This document shows, piece after piece, positions 1 through 12,800 of a DNA stretch of 64,000 nt. The notes under the pieces are model-generated. The model worked only from the letters and a program-made list of their open reading frames with translations, did not search any database and had not been told where the DNA came from. Made by a program: the position numbers and the translations under genes. The stretch covers positions 744,001 to 808,000 of the forward strand of contig VNKQ01000009.1 of the NCBI GenBank assembly GCA_016508695.1, read 5' to 3'. Position 1 is the stretch's first letter; each line of letters starts with the position of its first letter. Origin of the DNA: Hyphodiscus hymeniophilus (taxonomy: Eukaryota > Ascomycota > Leotiomycetes > Helotiales > Hyphodiscaceae).

Positions 1-2141
1 GCGTTCTCTATGTTTGTTTACCTTAAGGTAGGTTCCACAACACGCATGTGATGATTCTCAGCCTCATCCCACCAGAATTTCACGTAGCCTTTCTTCTGAT
101 CAAAACAATTACAGCATTTCACAAATTTTTAGCAATACCAACGTTAGAGGAGTGGAACCACAGGTACGTGCTGTTGATTCTTTGTTCTCTATACGCCATT
201 CTTTTCTTCCTGAGAAGTTGTTGTCAGCCACTTCTCTGAATTTTCTGATGGTTCCAATGGCTTAACCTCAACTTCAATACAAAAGTCCCAAAGCTGACCA
301 ATTCCAGCAAGCAGAAATCACAAAAGACATCCTATCACATCTTGTGACCATTGGGTACGTGGTTTCGGTGATGAACACCAGTATAGACTTCTTTCTTCTC
401 TCATACCATTATTCTTCGACTTCCTTCGACACAACCTGGATTACTGTCGACACAACCCGGATTACTGTCGACATTTCACCTCACACGCACACGAGATGTT
501 AAGGTCCTAACAAGTCGTGTCACACAAAAAGCCACCAAAGATTCTTAGGTACGTGATCTGATTATACCTGCCACCGAATTCCTTTTGTTCCTATGCGAAG
601 AGTCTGATGTATTCTCATCTAAGCACTATCAACATCTTAACATCATTTTCTTACATCAATTCGAGAACTAATAAGCCATCATCAGTAGGGCGCCGTTAAA
701 GGACAATTGAACAAAGTCTAGAGATCGGTAATATAAGGTATATTTTCTTGTTAATGGTCTGAAGCTCGACATTCATTCCCACAGTTCAGGGATTTTCATC
801 CCCAAATCTACGTATATGTATGCTGATAGCTTCCTGATAGATCGACCGAGAGGTACTACTACTTTGCTTGATTGCTTCTCAACTGCTGGCTCTCCTCATT
901 GCCCCTCCATATATCATTGTCTCTTTTAGACATGCATCCTTTCTTTCCTTTTTCCAGCTGCCTTCCCCTGCCATCAATAACTGGTAGCCAGCCGGTAGTC
1001 CAGCGCTCTCGCACATTGCACTCCTAATAATTGCCAGTGCTTTCTTCACGAGTTCCATACGTTTTACCACTTACACCCTGTACCCAATTCCTGCTGCCTC
1101 ACTGGTCTCCTGTAACTAGCGATACATCCCCGCAACAGAATGATAGTAAGAAGTGCTTACTCTGGTTCAATCCTAAATTTCCATTCGTGCATTGATTGAG
1201 GCGCATGAGATGTATGGCAGTTTCTTTGATCTCTTTCGATGGCTATGGCCGAGAGACAATGACCGTACTCGAGGGTCGTCAATGATGGTATTCACAAGCG
1301 TCTACCTCTTTTTGCTCATCAGCCGTTGATGTTTCCTCGAGTCTCTCATGTCTACATTGTTTCTCGGAATGTGGTTGGCTCATCCGCGCAGCGTGGAGGC
1401 GATCCTCTGTCAGAGTGGAGGAAGGACCAAATTCTGGATCAGGCAGCGGTGCAAGTGAGGATAGATAGCCAAAATATATCCTCTGCAAGCATCTAAGACG
1501 AAAAGTATTTCTACCACTTGGAAAAATACTCGGCGGCGGATATGGATTTACTGGATCCGTTGGCTGGTGGAAGTCCATGCCCTTCACTTGTTTTGTTACC
1601 GCAATTATCACCTCGCCAAATCTCCTCTTGATGACGCCCCAATAGATCCCTCAAGAAAACCATCATCACAGAAAAATACTCACATTAAGGTCTCGAGTCA
1701 CTTTGGAAGGAGCTGATAGGTGTTTCAGATCCTCATCCTTGCGAGACCGGATCTCCCAAAATAACGGCGATATAATTATCCGGTTCCAACGAAAGGTCAC
1801 TACGTAAGTTGAGATTCACTCTTGTCGACAGCGATTCACTTCTTGAATGCGCCGCTGGGAACATGCATGAGCAAAGGAGAATTCAATGGAAGTTTCAAGC
1901 GATGATGACAAGGAAGACTTCTTTGCCTTTCCTTCTTCTGATCTTCCCAAAACATAACACTAAATTTTCTGACCATGACTACCTTCATCACTCTGTCCTA
2001 AATCTTCTTATTCTGCTATGGTCTCTTAGTGCTTTTATCTTAACTTCTTGATACAGTTCTCTGACACATGACAGCCAAAAGCAACCTTCACCATCGACGA
2101 CGAATACGTTTTCTGACGACGAAACTTCTCACCCTCCCATC
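1..2141. other. Intergenic, no gene recognised
   Basis: No open frame here resembles a known protein, and those present are short and of unbiased composition. It holds a 21-bp direct repeat near 427-468. Just before 2142 there is an in-frame open stretch (about 2061-2141) continuous with the next gene, so the last part may be coding sequence of an unresolved upstream exon. Confidence 0.5.
427..468. repeat. 21-bp direct repeat, two copies
   Basis: Two adjacent copies (427-447 and 448-468) of a 21-bp unit beginning CGACACAACC differ by one base, followed by the first bases of a third. It is too small to assign a function; replication slippage is the simple explanation. Confidence 0.7.
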
Positions 2142-4377
2142 ATGTCAAACCGTCCCACACCAGAAAATCAGTCTTCGGGGTTAATTAAGATGTTGGATAA
2201 CACTGGTCGCACTCATGGAAGCTATGCTACGCCAGTCCAGTCCGGACCGTCTTTGGTATCCCCACAGCCACAGCGAGATCTACAAGGAAAGATCGACAAG
2301 ATGTCCAACGAACTTCGACATACCCAAGTCAATCAAGAAAGTGCAAGTCAAAATAGCAAGACATCATCTCGCAGAAACTTCGTTTTTCCAAGTCAAGGCG
2401 GTTACCAGCGTAACCAAAGCATGAGTTCTGCTGTCTCGCCTGACAATCAAGGAGTGAGAATATCGGACCACACTCGGGGCTCCAGTGGCTACCAGATAAG
2501 CCAGAATCAGGATACAAGATACAGTGGGCATGACATGGTAGGCCCCGCCAATTCCAGTGCTAGTCAGAGCTCCTCTCGTGTAAGTTATTCTTGACTCAGC
2601 AAGCTTCTGAACTCTAACCCTTTTGGTAGCATACGAGTTCCAATGAACTTTCTGGCAAATTCTTAGCAAAACTCACAGAAGTTCAAGGAATGGTGGTCAG
2701 ATGCAAAGATATTCCGAAGGATTTGCAAGACAAGCTGGTTGCAGATCTTCAGCAAATATCACAGCAATACTCGGACCAACATCGAAACATCATGTCAGAT
2801 TTGGACCGTTTTAAGGGCGAGCGTGACGATTTGAGACGCCAGCTACGTCTATCACAAGAAAACCAGGGTAGACTGATGATGCAAAACAAGGATCTGGAAT
2901 TGAAGCATAAGGATAGTGTGGAGAAGTTCGTTGAGCTTGAAAGACGCTGGAAGCGAATCCAGGAAGACCTCATCGACCAAATCGGTCGTCAGAAGGAGCA
3001 AATTGACGGCAAGCGTGCTCTATGGATGGATCAGAACCCAGGATCGAGCGCAAAGCGCGATGCTATGCAAGCTCTGCGAGATCCTTTTCATTCCCCTTTG
3101 GCCAGTCAGACCCCCAGCTACGTAGGAGGAGCTATGAGTAGTATGACTACCCCCACAGTCATAACACCTTCTGGCTTCAATTTTGCTTCAACCAGTATGG
3201 ATCCGCCCAAGTTTGGTGAAGGGTACGTACCCCCAATAGCCTCATTCACTGCGAGTCAAGCATTCCCACCAGCTTCTGGCAAGAATATTGGTTCATCTAG
3301 ACGTGGTGAAAGTCGAAGTCGCAAGGATACGGGGCCACCACCAGCGCTTGAGATGAGAAGAGGCGGTATGCCCACTGGGGTTCCCGTTCAGAGCGCATAC
3401 TTGAAGATGCCGTTTCCCCCGGAGCATACAATTTATGGCAGCCATCAGACCTTCCATACCGAACCCGGAACTCCACCACGACCTTCCAGATCCAATGCTA
3501 TGGTAGTTCACAAGTCCGATGATGAAATTGCTGCCGAATATAAGTCTTTGGTCACAAACCTTTACGACCTGATAGAGAACTGGGCTCGGAAGTACGCCTG
3601 TGTTCCTAATCAGAAAAATGATCGGGCCCTTGCTAGCGGTAACCACATGCTATGGGACTATATGATGAACTGCACGTATCCTGGCCATCGCCAGGACTCG
3701 CATACACACGTTGTTGCTCTCCTTAACAACCGAAACACTAGATTCTGGTTTGTCATGAGAATCGCAACCCAATACTGTGTTAAAGACATCATGAGTATAA
3801 AGGCTTTCCGATCATACAATAAGGGAGTCGAAAAGACTATTGACATGGTTCTAATAAAGCTTTCTGAGCGAGGTACGTGTGAAGAACTGTCAAACATTGT
3901 TCTCTACTAACTTTTCCAGGTCTAAACAACGAGGCCAGGCAGCGTTACATTGATCAAGCTTCTGAAGCTATCCAAGCTGTGATGGGTTCCAAAAACTTCC
4001 AAAGCTTCCGAGCCCAACAACTTGGAGTCCATACTAAAGCTCTTCGCGATATGCTTGGTCCATTGCTTGATGATGGCGTCACACGTGCTTCTGCTGGCGT
4101 CGATCTCGGCGCTATTGCAGTCCTCTCTTGGGACTTGTCTTGCAAGATGCACACGTCACGCTTAACTTTCCAGATATACTTCCCAGAGACCAACGGAAAA
4201 TTCACTGCGGCTACAATGGAGCATAAAGACATGACGAATGCTGATCCGTTGCAGCTTCAGATTGAACAAGTCCGTCTCAAGCTCGTCATTACTCCCGTCA
4301 TTACTATGAGGGATGATAGAGGGACTACGATCAGAGCAAAAAACATTCACTCGGCCATGGTTCTCTTGATGAAGTAG
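2142..4377 (+). CDS. Lineage-specific coiled-coil protein, function unknown
   Basis: I do not recognise this protein. Three exons join cleanly: 2142-2579, 2630-3872 and 3920-4377, with introns of 50 and 47 nt that have GTAAGT/TAG and GTACGT/CAG ends, giving 712 residues. The N-terminal 145 residues are polar and rich in Ser, Gln and Asn. A charged, heptad-like segment follows at about residues 175-265, likely a coiled coil, then a Ser/Pro-rich linker. The C-terminal 250 residues look globular and have conserved-looking aromatic and Cys positions. No signal peptide or membrane segment is evident. Frame stays open upstream of 2142 and encodes an acidic Ser/Asp-rich stretch, so the true start may lie in an earlier exon; a candidate ATG at 1886 begins MEVSSDDDKED but I see no good donor after it. 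The exon structure is firm; the start and the function are not. Confidence 0.7.
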
Positions 4378-5916
4378 ATGCTTTATTTAATCTTTCAACG
4401 AGTACAATCTACCACTAGGGTCTACACCTGCAAGCTAGCTGTTATGGCTTTAGCTCATGAGCGGAACTTTCCTTTTCGGTTCTGCAAACTGGCATTTTCC
4501 CCCTGGTCTAGAGCTTCCACCTGGCAGCTCGCTAGTTGGATTTCCAAGAGCTTCGCTGGCTTCATCCCCTGTTTCACGCCGGCAATGTCTTTTTCAGAAT
4601 TGACGCCGCACTGGCGCCATCGGTCTTATTGATGGGCCATTCTCTCCTCGTACGTGCGATTATCACTCAAGACCCAACACTCTCATGTGAACCTCCGGCA
4701 TAAACAATCTTTATGGGACGCTATTAGCACCTTCATAATTGTTATATTCAACCCGCTGTTCACATTTCAGCTTGCTGACGACTTCGCGTTCTTCAATAGA
4801 CCACTGCACCCTTCCCCCGGCCTTCATCCCGGCCCGGGACGGTGCTGGAAATTCCTGTCTATTCGACATTCAACACTCCGCTTTCTTTCGATAAAAGTAA
4901 CTTCTATTATAATGGCACTGTGATCAACAACATCACTGACAGGAGCGCGGGGTATCCATACTCTACCGAATTCATCTTTCCAGACCAAAACGGTTGAGGT
5001 GATCTGGCTTGGAATTAATTTTGCCCCGCAAGACGAGGTCTTCTCTGAACTCCCTGGTTTCGATCGTCAAATCTCTCCTGAAAGTAATGCATTATGCTTT
5101 TCATTCAAATCGCTTTTCCCTTCGAGATCGCGGGTATGCTGTTTGCCTTCCTCGGATGGATAGATATCGCAGCTCTTCAAGATACGGATGCAAACGGTGG
5201 GTGGAGTGGACAACTTTCGAGATAGAACTAAATAGAACGCATTGCTCGCATTGGCTTTCTACATAGACAGTATACCACATCAATGATTCACAGATATTGC
5301 AGTGGGCAAAGTATGTGATCTGGCCGTCTCAACTCGCAGTTCCAAGACCTGTTCGCTCCTGATTTCCATAATTTCTGCCCGCATACATTCTCCACCCAAT
5401 GATCCCAATCCCTAATATGCGGGCTTCACATTCTAGAGGCTTTCTTTAACATGCCACCGAACCTAAAAGGGATCAAACTTGACAGCTGGTCAGATGTTCC
5501 TGAACATCGCCACTGGCAGCGACTCAGCGAGAGACCAGCGTATCGTGAATATTATCTCGCCACGCGGACTGCGACATACACCGGCCCAATACATTGTCTG
5601 GATTTTCCGGACTACTGAATCGAATCAGGTCAGGTCGCTGGATTTGAATTGTAGGGTTCACAAGAGAGTCTTGACTCCAAATCCACAGTTCGAGCCGTAT
5701 GAAACTGTATCTGGAGAGCAAGTCTCACACTTGCACATGAACAATCCACCTGGAGGAATTTTGTTTTATGAAATCTAAGACAGTATTGGGTATCTAAACT
5801 GTGAATATCCCCGTAACTCCAAACCGCCGCGCCGCGAGACCATGTATGTAAACAGGAGTGACAAATAATCTACAAATGGACCGAAGCGCTGACCCCACGA
5901 AACCCAATGATCAACA
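4378..5916. other. Intergenic with decayed coding sequence
   Basis: The stretch separates the coiled-coil gene (+) from the 3' end of the vWA gene (-). Its middle carries broken coding-like segments, annotated separately. A 99-codon open frame at 5479-5778 and an overlapping frame are both open, and neither resembles a known family, so I do not call a gene there. Confidence 0.5.
4848..5225 (+). pseudogene. Decayed coding relic in three broken frames
   Basis: Three consecutive coding-like segments lie in different frames with no intron signals that repair them. Segment one (4848-4994) reads like a secreted-protein fragment, with two Asn-X-Thr sequons (NGT and NIT) and a GYPYSTEFIFPDQNG stretch, before a stop. 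One base later the frame continues (4996-5163) with EVIWLGINFAPQDEVF. A third frame (about 5136-5225) continues with FLGWIDIAALQDTDANGGW. The protein-like composition across frame breaks suggests a gene that has lost its frame. I do not recognise the family. It could instead be a gene with very atypical introns, or chance. Confidence 0.35.
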
Positions 5917-7227
5917 TTATGATCTTTGTCTTCTTACTTCACCACTAGCCCGTCTGCGATCAAGTCTTTTGACTACAGCACCGAGTACCTGTAGGTTGAG
6001 TCAGTATGCATGAAAAGGCAATTTCCCGCGAAGCTTGGGAAGATGACTTACTGCTTTTAGAACGCCATCACCTGTGAGGCCAATGCCGCCTTCACTGGCA
6101 CTGCTACCGCCCGACCACGTGCAAGTATCAACGATATCTCTGACGCCGCCCTCGACAAGCTCACTAAGTCCATCGTCAAGTTCCTCGAGTGCTTCTTTGG
6201 CACCCTCTTCGTTGCCAACTTGGAAGAATTGCACACCGAGTTGGTATGGTGGAGCGTCAACCTTATCAAGTTTCTTTGCAGCCGACAGTAGAACTGATTC
6301 GACATCATCCGAGGGAACACCATCCGTCAAGACAATCAGATTGAGAGGTTTCATATCTTTGCCAGCCGCCATCTCAATCTCCAGTCTCGCCAGATATGGC
6401 TTCAAGATATTATGGACTCTAATACCAGTAGGGGTTCCGCCTTGCGGTCTGACTCTCTCGAATATTTCGGTGACGGTAGCCGCTCTCTTGATCCCTCTGT
6501 ATCCGCCCGCTGCAACACCCTCATTAAGCGCGCCGGGATCGGAAGACTTGTGATTCATGAAGTAAAGGTCTAGACCGTCATCATCGTGTGCGGAAACGAT
6601 GGGAGCGATGATGGCGAGTGCCTGCGAAACCTCACGCCAGCCACGGCCAGCCATGGAGCCTGAGTCATCGATGAGAAGAGTTGTGTCGAAAGTCGTAAGG
6701 AAGGAGTAGGGATCTTCGCCACTTGCATGTGAAACAGTGGGAGCTGGCGCGGCGGGTGTTCCTGGTGCGTGCGACGATGAAGGAGGAGCAGCCAATTCAG
6801 AGACTTGAGAACCTGATACGTTCGAAGGGGATGGGGTATAGGCTGGCGGGGGCTCATTTGAAGGGACAGTAAAAGCATTCATTCCTGGACGGTCTGGACG
6901 CCTTGTTGCTGGAGAGGTGTTTGAAAGAGATCCCGGACTTGGGCTTCTTGAGCGTGGTCCGTCATTTACACCGAGGTTGTGAAAGTTGGTATCCAAGCTG
7001 TTTAGGTCGGCCGGGCTTCTAAACGAAGGTGTCTGATGCTCTTGGCTTGTCGCCGATGAGTTTGACCGCGTTGAGACGTTGCTACTTTTGCGGTGCAGCC
7101 CCTTGCGTATTGAGCCCAATAAAGAACGAGATGGGTTTTCTGGTGCGGGTGTAACAGTCCACTGAAAATGGTTAACATTGAAAACAGCTAGATGTGTGGA
7201 TAGACTTACTGGGTTTCCTGTAGGCAT
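5917..7227 (-). CDS. von Willebrand factor A domain protein
   Basis: Probable intracellular vWA-domain protein of 399 residues. Exons on the minus strand are 7227-7210, 7161-6052 and 5988-5917. The 48-nt first intron has GTAAGT and CAG ends. The last intron (6051-5989) removes an implausible tail and gives a basic C terminus, VLGAVVKRLDRRR and onward. The N-terminal 120 residues are Ser/Pro-rich and disordered. The vWA domain starts near DTTLLIDDSGSMAG, a metal-ion adhesion motif (DxSxS), and continues through the LIVLTDGVPSDD strand that usually supplies the downstream MIDAS aspartate. No signal peptide or membrane segment is seen. Upstream in-frame Met codons, for example at 7248, are alternative starts. 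vWA domains mediate metal-dependent protein contacts; the partner cannot be inferred. Confidence 0.82.
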
Positions 7228-9844
7228 GATGGGTGATACTACATGAGGCATAAGTAAAAATGTGAGCTGGATTTGGTTGATCTGAGGAAGCTTTAAGCTT
7301 GATTCAGAGGAGTTGGTGGTGAATGTGAATGGAATGAGTAAATGACTGGTGAGAATGAGCTTCAACCTTATATTCGTAATTGCCTCTGGCTTTTGCTCGG
7401 CAGATGTCACAAACACGTCTCCTTTCTCCAAAGAAAGACTGTCAGAGAATTCGCCCAAGGCTATGGTAGCGGCTCATGACACAGCGTGAGGACCCAGGAA
7501 CACTTAGCTCTTCTGGCGCCACTGAAAGATATCACGCAAGTGACTGAATCATACTATGGTCAAGAAAGCATCGATGGTCGTTGTTTGCGAAGGCGTACGC
7601 CCAATGCACGGTGGCTTGTGATTGGTTCGTAAACGAGAAGTCGGGCACAGCCTTACTCGCTGCGCCTTGAGGCTGCGCAGGGCAAGGCAAACACTTGACA
7701 TTTCATCTCCGCTTTGAAGCCAAGTAAGCTGCCCAAGGACCATCCAATATTCGAGTCAGCCCTGCCTCCTTTTCATTTCTCATACATCTATGAGATTGTG
7801 GACCACAACGGTGCCAAGCCATCTTCCCCACACTGCAGCCTGCAGGGCGTTACTGGGACCGTGGATAGATCTGTGGCCAACTTGAGTCTTACTTTACTCT
7901 ACGGAGCTTGGGCCCCGTCTGCAGGTCGTGCCAGGAACAAGATCCAGGACTCGGTTCCATATAGACGCAGTTGCACCTGCGAGGCTATGGTGACAGACGC
8001 AGGAACAACTCTGGAAGCCTCAAGGTCACGAACATTGACCTATCTGTAGAGCATGATTGCGCTCCAGAACTCTTCGCTTTGTTTGAGTCAAGACATATGG
8101 TGCATAAGGAATCGGACGCTGGATCATTACTTGTGAGGCGCGGCTGTGACATGCGGAAATCTCATGCCATCTCAGCCTTCCTAGGCAGACGATTCAGATA
8201 GACAAGGCTTGTTCTTGAGCCTCAACCTTCAAATATTGTTCAAGAAAGAACCTTTCAGATTCTGGTCCATCGCAAATATCGAAGAGTTGCCTGAGCCAGA
8301 ATCTAGAATAGACATCAGCAGCCGTGGACATGTACCGAGATGAAGGCTTCACAGTGCATAAACGCCGGTTAGTGTTTTTCCACAAGGCCATACTTTCTGC
8401 AAAAGGAAACTAGTGTGCCCTCAAACCGCTGCCGGCCTTTAGACCAAGTCATGTCAACAGTTCTGTGTTCTGGAATGGCTGATTTGCACTCAAGGCTGGA
8501 GCTTTTTGCCCGTCTGCCAATGCCGCCATGCGAAGTGCAACCCAAAGAATGGCAGTATCTATGAATGTGTGATGATGTTGAAAATCAGCCTCATCAACTC
8601 GCTTTCGCTTAATATGCTCTACCGTTTTGGTGTCTCAAGGAGGGCGTAGTCTAGTGTCGAGTCACACATAACATTCACAAGCATCTCGTTTTCAGGGGGA
8701 AGTGGGATGTTTTAACGCACTTATTTGACTCGGGACTCCAGTTTCTCAAAGTATCTTAACGATGCGGACTTATCAACAATCTCTACCTCTGATTCAATGG
8801 CAAATATGCTTTTTAAAAAGATTACTTGCGTAATTCAGTCAATTAGAAATCTAAAGAGTCTTAATCTGCGGCAAACGGACCACTTAAAGTCTCCGAACAA
8901 TTATAATATCTATACCTCATCAATCCAGATTAATGTTTTACTTCTTGCATCAGAGTAACCATAGAGACATAGTGTACAGTTATCGACTCGGGTTTGCTAC
9001 TTTTGTGCGAAGTAGGCTTGGCCTAGCTTTTTAAAATGAAGACCGGAGAGTCGATACGTTAATATTACACAACAGACCGTGAACTTTCGTGTCTAATGAG
9101 AACTCCTACAGAGATAGTCTTCTCGATAGGCAAGCTCCTCCCTGTGAGTCACCGAATATTGAAATATGCTTCAAATTACAAACAGTTTGGACGATCATAC
9201 TTTCCCTTGCCAAAAAGAGTACACTACTGGTTCTCCGTGGAATAACAAAATTGCCAGCAGTGCTGCCAACATTGGGTATATGTAAGCCAGACAATGATAG
9301 AATTGACTCTGTGCCTGAGACAGAGTGCGCTGGGAGAAAGACCGTCCGCAACAGTGGGGTGCAGAAAAGGGGTCCACTAGCCGACGCTGTGCTAAGGTAC
9401 TAGTTAGCTCAGCCACACCCTTCCCCACATGCCCGAGCTGTGGCTAGACAAAGTTAACAAGAATTAGCTTTCATCCGAAAAGAAGCTTCTACCTACCTAC
9501 TCTCTAGTCGATAGTTTCGATGTCGCATTTCTCAAGATGTATGTGAAGTATTACCAGGAGAATAGTCTGCATTCTGATGGACTTCGCAGCTCGTTCTGTT
9601 GGTCTATTAGGATCTTCTATGTGACTAAGTCAACCGCTAGTACGTACAGTAAGCAATTCACATGAACCACCAGAACCACCCACCGAGACTCCCCCTCTGG
9701 AACCTCCGGATATCATTAGCCATCAGATTCGTTGTAGCTAAGGCGATCTTCATCGAGGAAGTCCTCTTACCATCAACAATAATGATTGAGCGTTTCTGAG
9801 TTCTTCTTGCTTTCACATGTGCCAAACCTCTCGACGTGATCAAG
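7228..9844. other. Intergenic, possible gene relics
   Basis: No intact gene is seen. Short minus-strand open pieces between about 7900 and 8400 have protein-like composition, for example one with a CTICLDS motif and one at 8194-8391, but they are broken by stops and unjoined. About 8700-9000 is AT-rich. The 3' end may hold the promoter of the histidine kinase. Confidence 0.4.
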
Positions 9845-12800
9845 ATGCCTGGGTGCGGGAAAACAGCGACGCCAACGGCTCGCGAAAGGGAGCTCTTTAG
9901 GTGAATACAGTCCTGATCTACCTCTCCATACGATGGTGGCTAATACGTCTTGTGTTTTGAGATACTGGCAGCCTTCTGAAGAGTTACCCGATGCATGCGC
10001 AATAGATACGCCAAAGGTCTCGTCGAGCGACCCTATCCTTACTGCCTTTGCGCAGCTCGGAGCCCTTCAAATGGACGTCAAACGTGGGATGATAACTCTG
10101 GTTACAAGAGAAGATGAATACATTATCGCGGAAGCGGGACAAAAGCTGTCAATACAGGAGGATGATGACCCAAACGATCGCCTTTGGCATGGCGTTGCCA
10201 CCATGAGAACCAAAGGGCTTGGGCATGACCTTGTCGAACTATTCTGCGATCCCAATCAACCCCAGTATAGGGTTTACGACGATACGACGAAAACCGATTT
10301 CCTGAAAGACAGGAAGTTCGTCGTGGAGGCTCCCTTCGTCCGATTCCTCGCCTCTGTTCCCCTCAGAACGACCGACGGGTTGGTCATAGGCAATTATATG
10401 GTTGCGGATAACCAGCCTCGGGATGGACTCAATGAGAGCGAGTTGCAATTCATGTTGGATATGGGTGTTACGGTAATGGATTATCTTGAAGCGGGCCGCG
10501 TCAAGCAGAAGCAATATCGTGCGGAACGAATGGTCAAAGCGATGGGTCTTTTCATCGAAGGAAGGGCATCTTTAAGAGACTGGTGGCTGCAAGGAGGACA
10601 TCAATCACAGAATAATGCGGTGAGAAAACGGACTCACCGTCAAATGCCACTTGAGAAGCAGGCCGATCTCGAATTTGGTGTGCAAGATCAGGTGGACGAG
10701 TTCACCGCTAATCGTCTGAATGGATTGCATCCTCATGATGGACGCCCTCTTATGTTCAGGTCTCCATCATCCTCAACCCTCTCGCACAGCATCCACGGAG
10801 ATGTGAAGACTGATGGGCGACCTATCTTGCCAGAACGCGACAGCAGTGAGTGCTCACCGAGCCAATGATCCTCTCTTTCGGGTTGTTGCTACAAGATGTG
10901 ATTTCTGACATACCCATTTTCCTCTTCGGTCATACTTAATTCCTCCTCAATTTGCCTAGAAGAATCAATGCTAAGCTCGACCCCCCGTAGTGTTCTCAAG
11001 CTCGACAGGATCTGCTACCGTCTCTCGACCGTGGCACGACCGGAACAGTTCGGTCGCTACATCCGAAGCAGCAACAGAGGTAAGCTTGTTCATGATAAAC
11101 CGACAATCTCTTGTAGGAGGGTTTCCGGAGCTAAGTAGCTGAGCTGTAGAGAGAACGTCACGGGGACTTGCAATGCCTCCGTGGCTGCTCTTTACCTCAA
11201 GAGCTTCTTCTTAACTTTCAGCAAATTCAGATGCTAATAGGTTCGTTAGCCTACTACTGTGAAGACAGAGGATAGACACCATTCGGTGGCTTTTGATTTA
11301 CCACCCGAGAACGTAGGACCGGATGCCTCGAAAGAGCTTCAAGAAGTCTTGCTCTCTAGCGACCTCAAAGGGGTCTTCGCTCGGGCAAGCAACCTTATCC
11401 GCGAAGCCATATCGGTGGATGGAGTCCTGTTTCTCGATGCCTCTATTGGATCGTTTGGAGGAAGTGCGGACAAGGAAAGTATGGAAGAGAAGGCCCCAGG
11501 ATCTTTCGACGTAGAGAAACTCAACACTACTAGCAGTGATGACGATCAAGACGGCCGACGGCCGTCAGAACCAGAGCTCACAGCCGAGGCAGTTCAGGAG
11601 GTTGCAGCGCATCAGAATGGGGATTTACCTGAGAAGCACTGCAGTATTCTTGGATTCAGCACAAGAAGACGATCCAGCTTGCGCGGCCATGCGCCTTACG
11701 AAGAGCACAAACAGTTCCCCGAGTCCATAATGCGAAGGTTGCTGAAGCGATATCCGCATGGCAAGGTTTTCAATTTTGAAGAGGATGGGTCCTTCTCGTC
11801 ATCCAGCGATACAGATCATGTAAACGGTCTATCAGATACTGGCGCTACACCGAGTAAACCTGGAGCACATGAACGAAAGGCACAGCGAAAACGTCTCTCG
11901 CGAGAAGCGGAAGCCAAAGCTATTTTGAGTGCCCTTCCAAAAGCCCGCAGCGTGTTCTGGTTCCCGCTTTGGGACCAGAGCAAAGAACGCTGGTTCTCAG
12001 GCAGCCTAGTCTGGTCAACAACACCTACAAGAGTGTTCTGCCCTGTTGAGGATCTTACGTACCTTGCCGCGTTTGGTAATTCGGTCATGGCAGAGGTTTC
12101 CCGACTTTCAGCCCAAGTATTAGCTCAGATGAAGACTGACTTCATCTCGTCAATCTCCCACGAACTTCGTAGCCCGCTGCACGGAGTCTTAGCCAGTGTA
12201 GAATTCCTGCAAGAAACTTCGTTGAGCGAAGTCCAAACGGATATGGTCTACAACATTCAAGCTTCAGCCAAAGTTCTACTCGACACGCTCAACCACGTCC
12301 TAGACTTCTCTAAAGTCAATAGAAAGTCCAAGAACAAGGGATTGTCGCCTGCTTTCAGATCGAAGCGCTCTAAGAAGGCAGCTGCACGCTCGGATCCCAA
12401 TAGACAGAGCCTTGACAACACGGCGGAAGACGTAGCTGATGTCTGCATATTGTCCGAAGAAGTTGTTGAAAGTATCTTCGCGGGCAGAAACATCAATAAG
12501 AGGGCTTTCGACAGTGGATATCGCCAGAAGAGCGAAGGGCCGCAATCCAAGGTGCTTGATTCCCCTGTTACGGTCATACTGGACGTCAACTATCATCCGT
12601 CTTGGAATTTTGAGATAGATGCTGGCGCATGGAGGCGGATACTCATGAATCTCTTTTCAAATGCGCTGAAATACACCACGGCCGGCTTCGTTCAAGTATC
12701 ACTCCGCGTTGAGTCCGACGCCTTATCTAGGTCGAAGAGATCTCGATCGATTCTCACGTTAAATGTCAAGGATTCTGGGAAAGGTATCTCCCAAGAGTTC

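Noticed and set aside
5479..5778. 99-codon frame beside the decayed relic
   Set aside because: An overlapping second frame is equally open and neither matches a known family, so coding status is undecided.
6074..6553. 159-codon plus-strand frame opposite the vWA gene
   Set aside because: Serine/proline-rich mirror of the coding strand; the vWA domain with its DxSGS motif lies on the minus strand.
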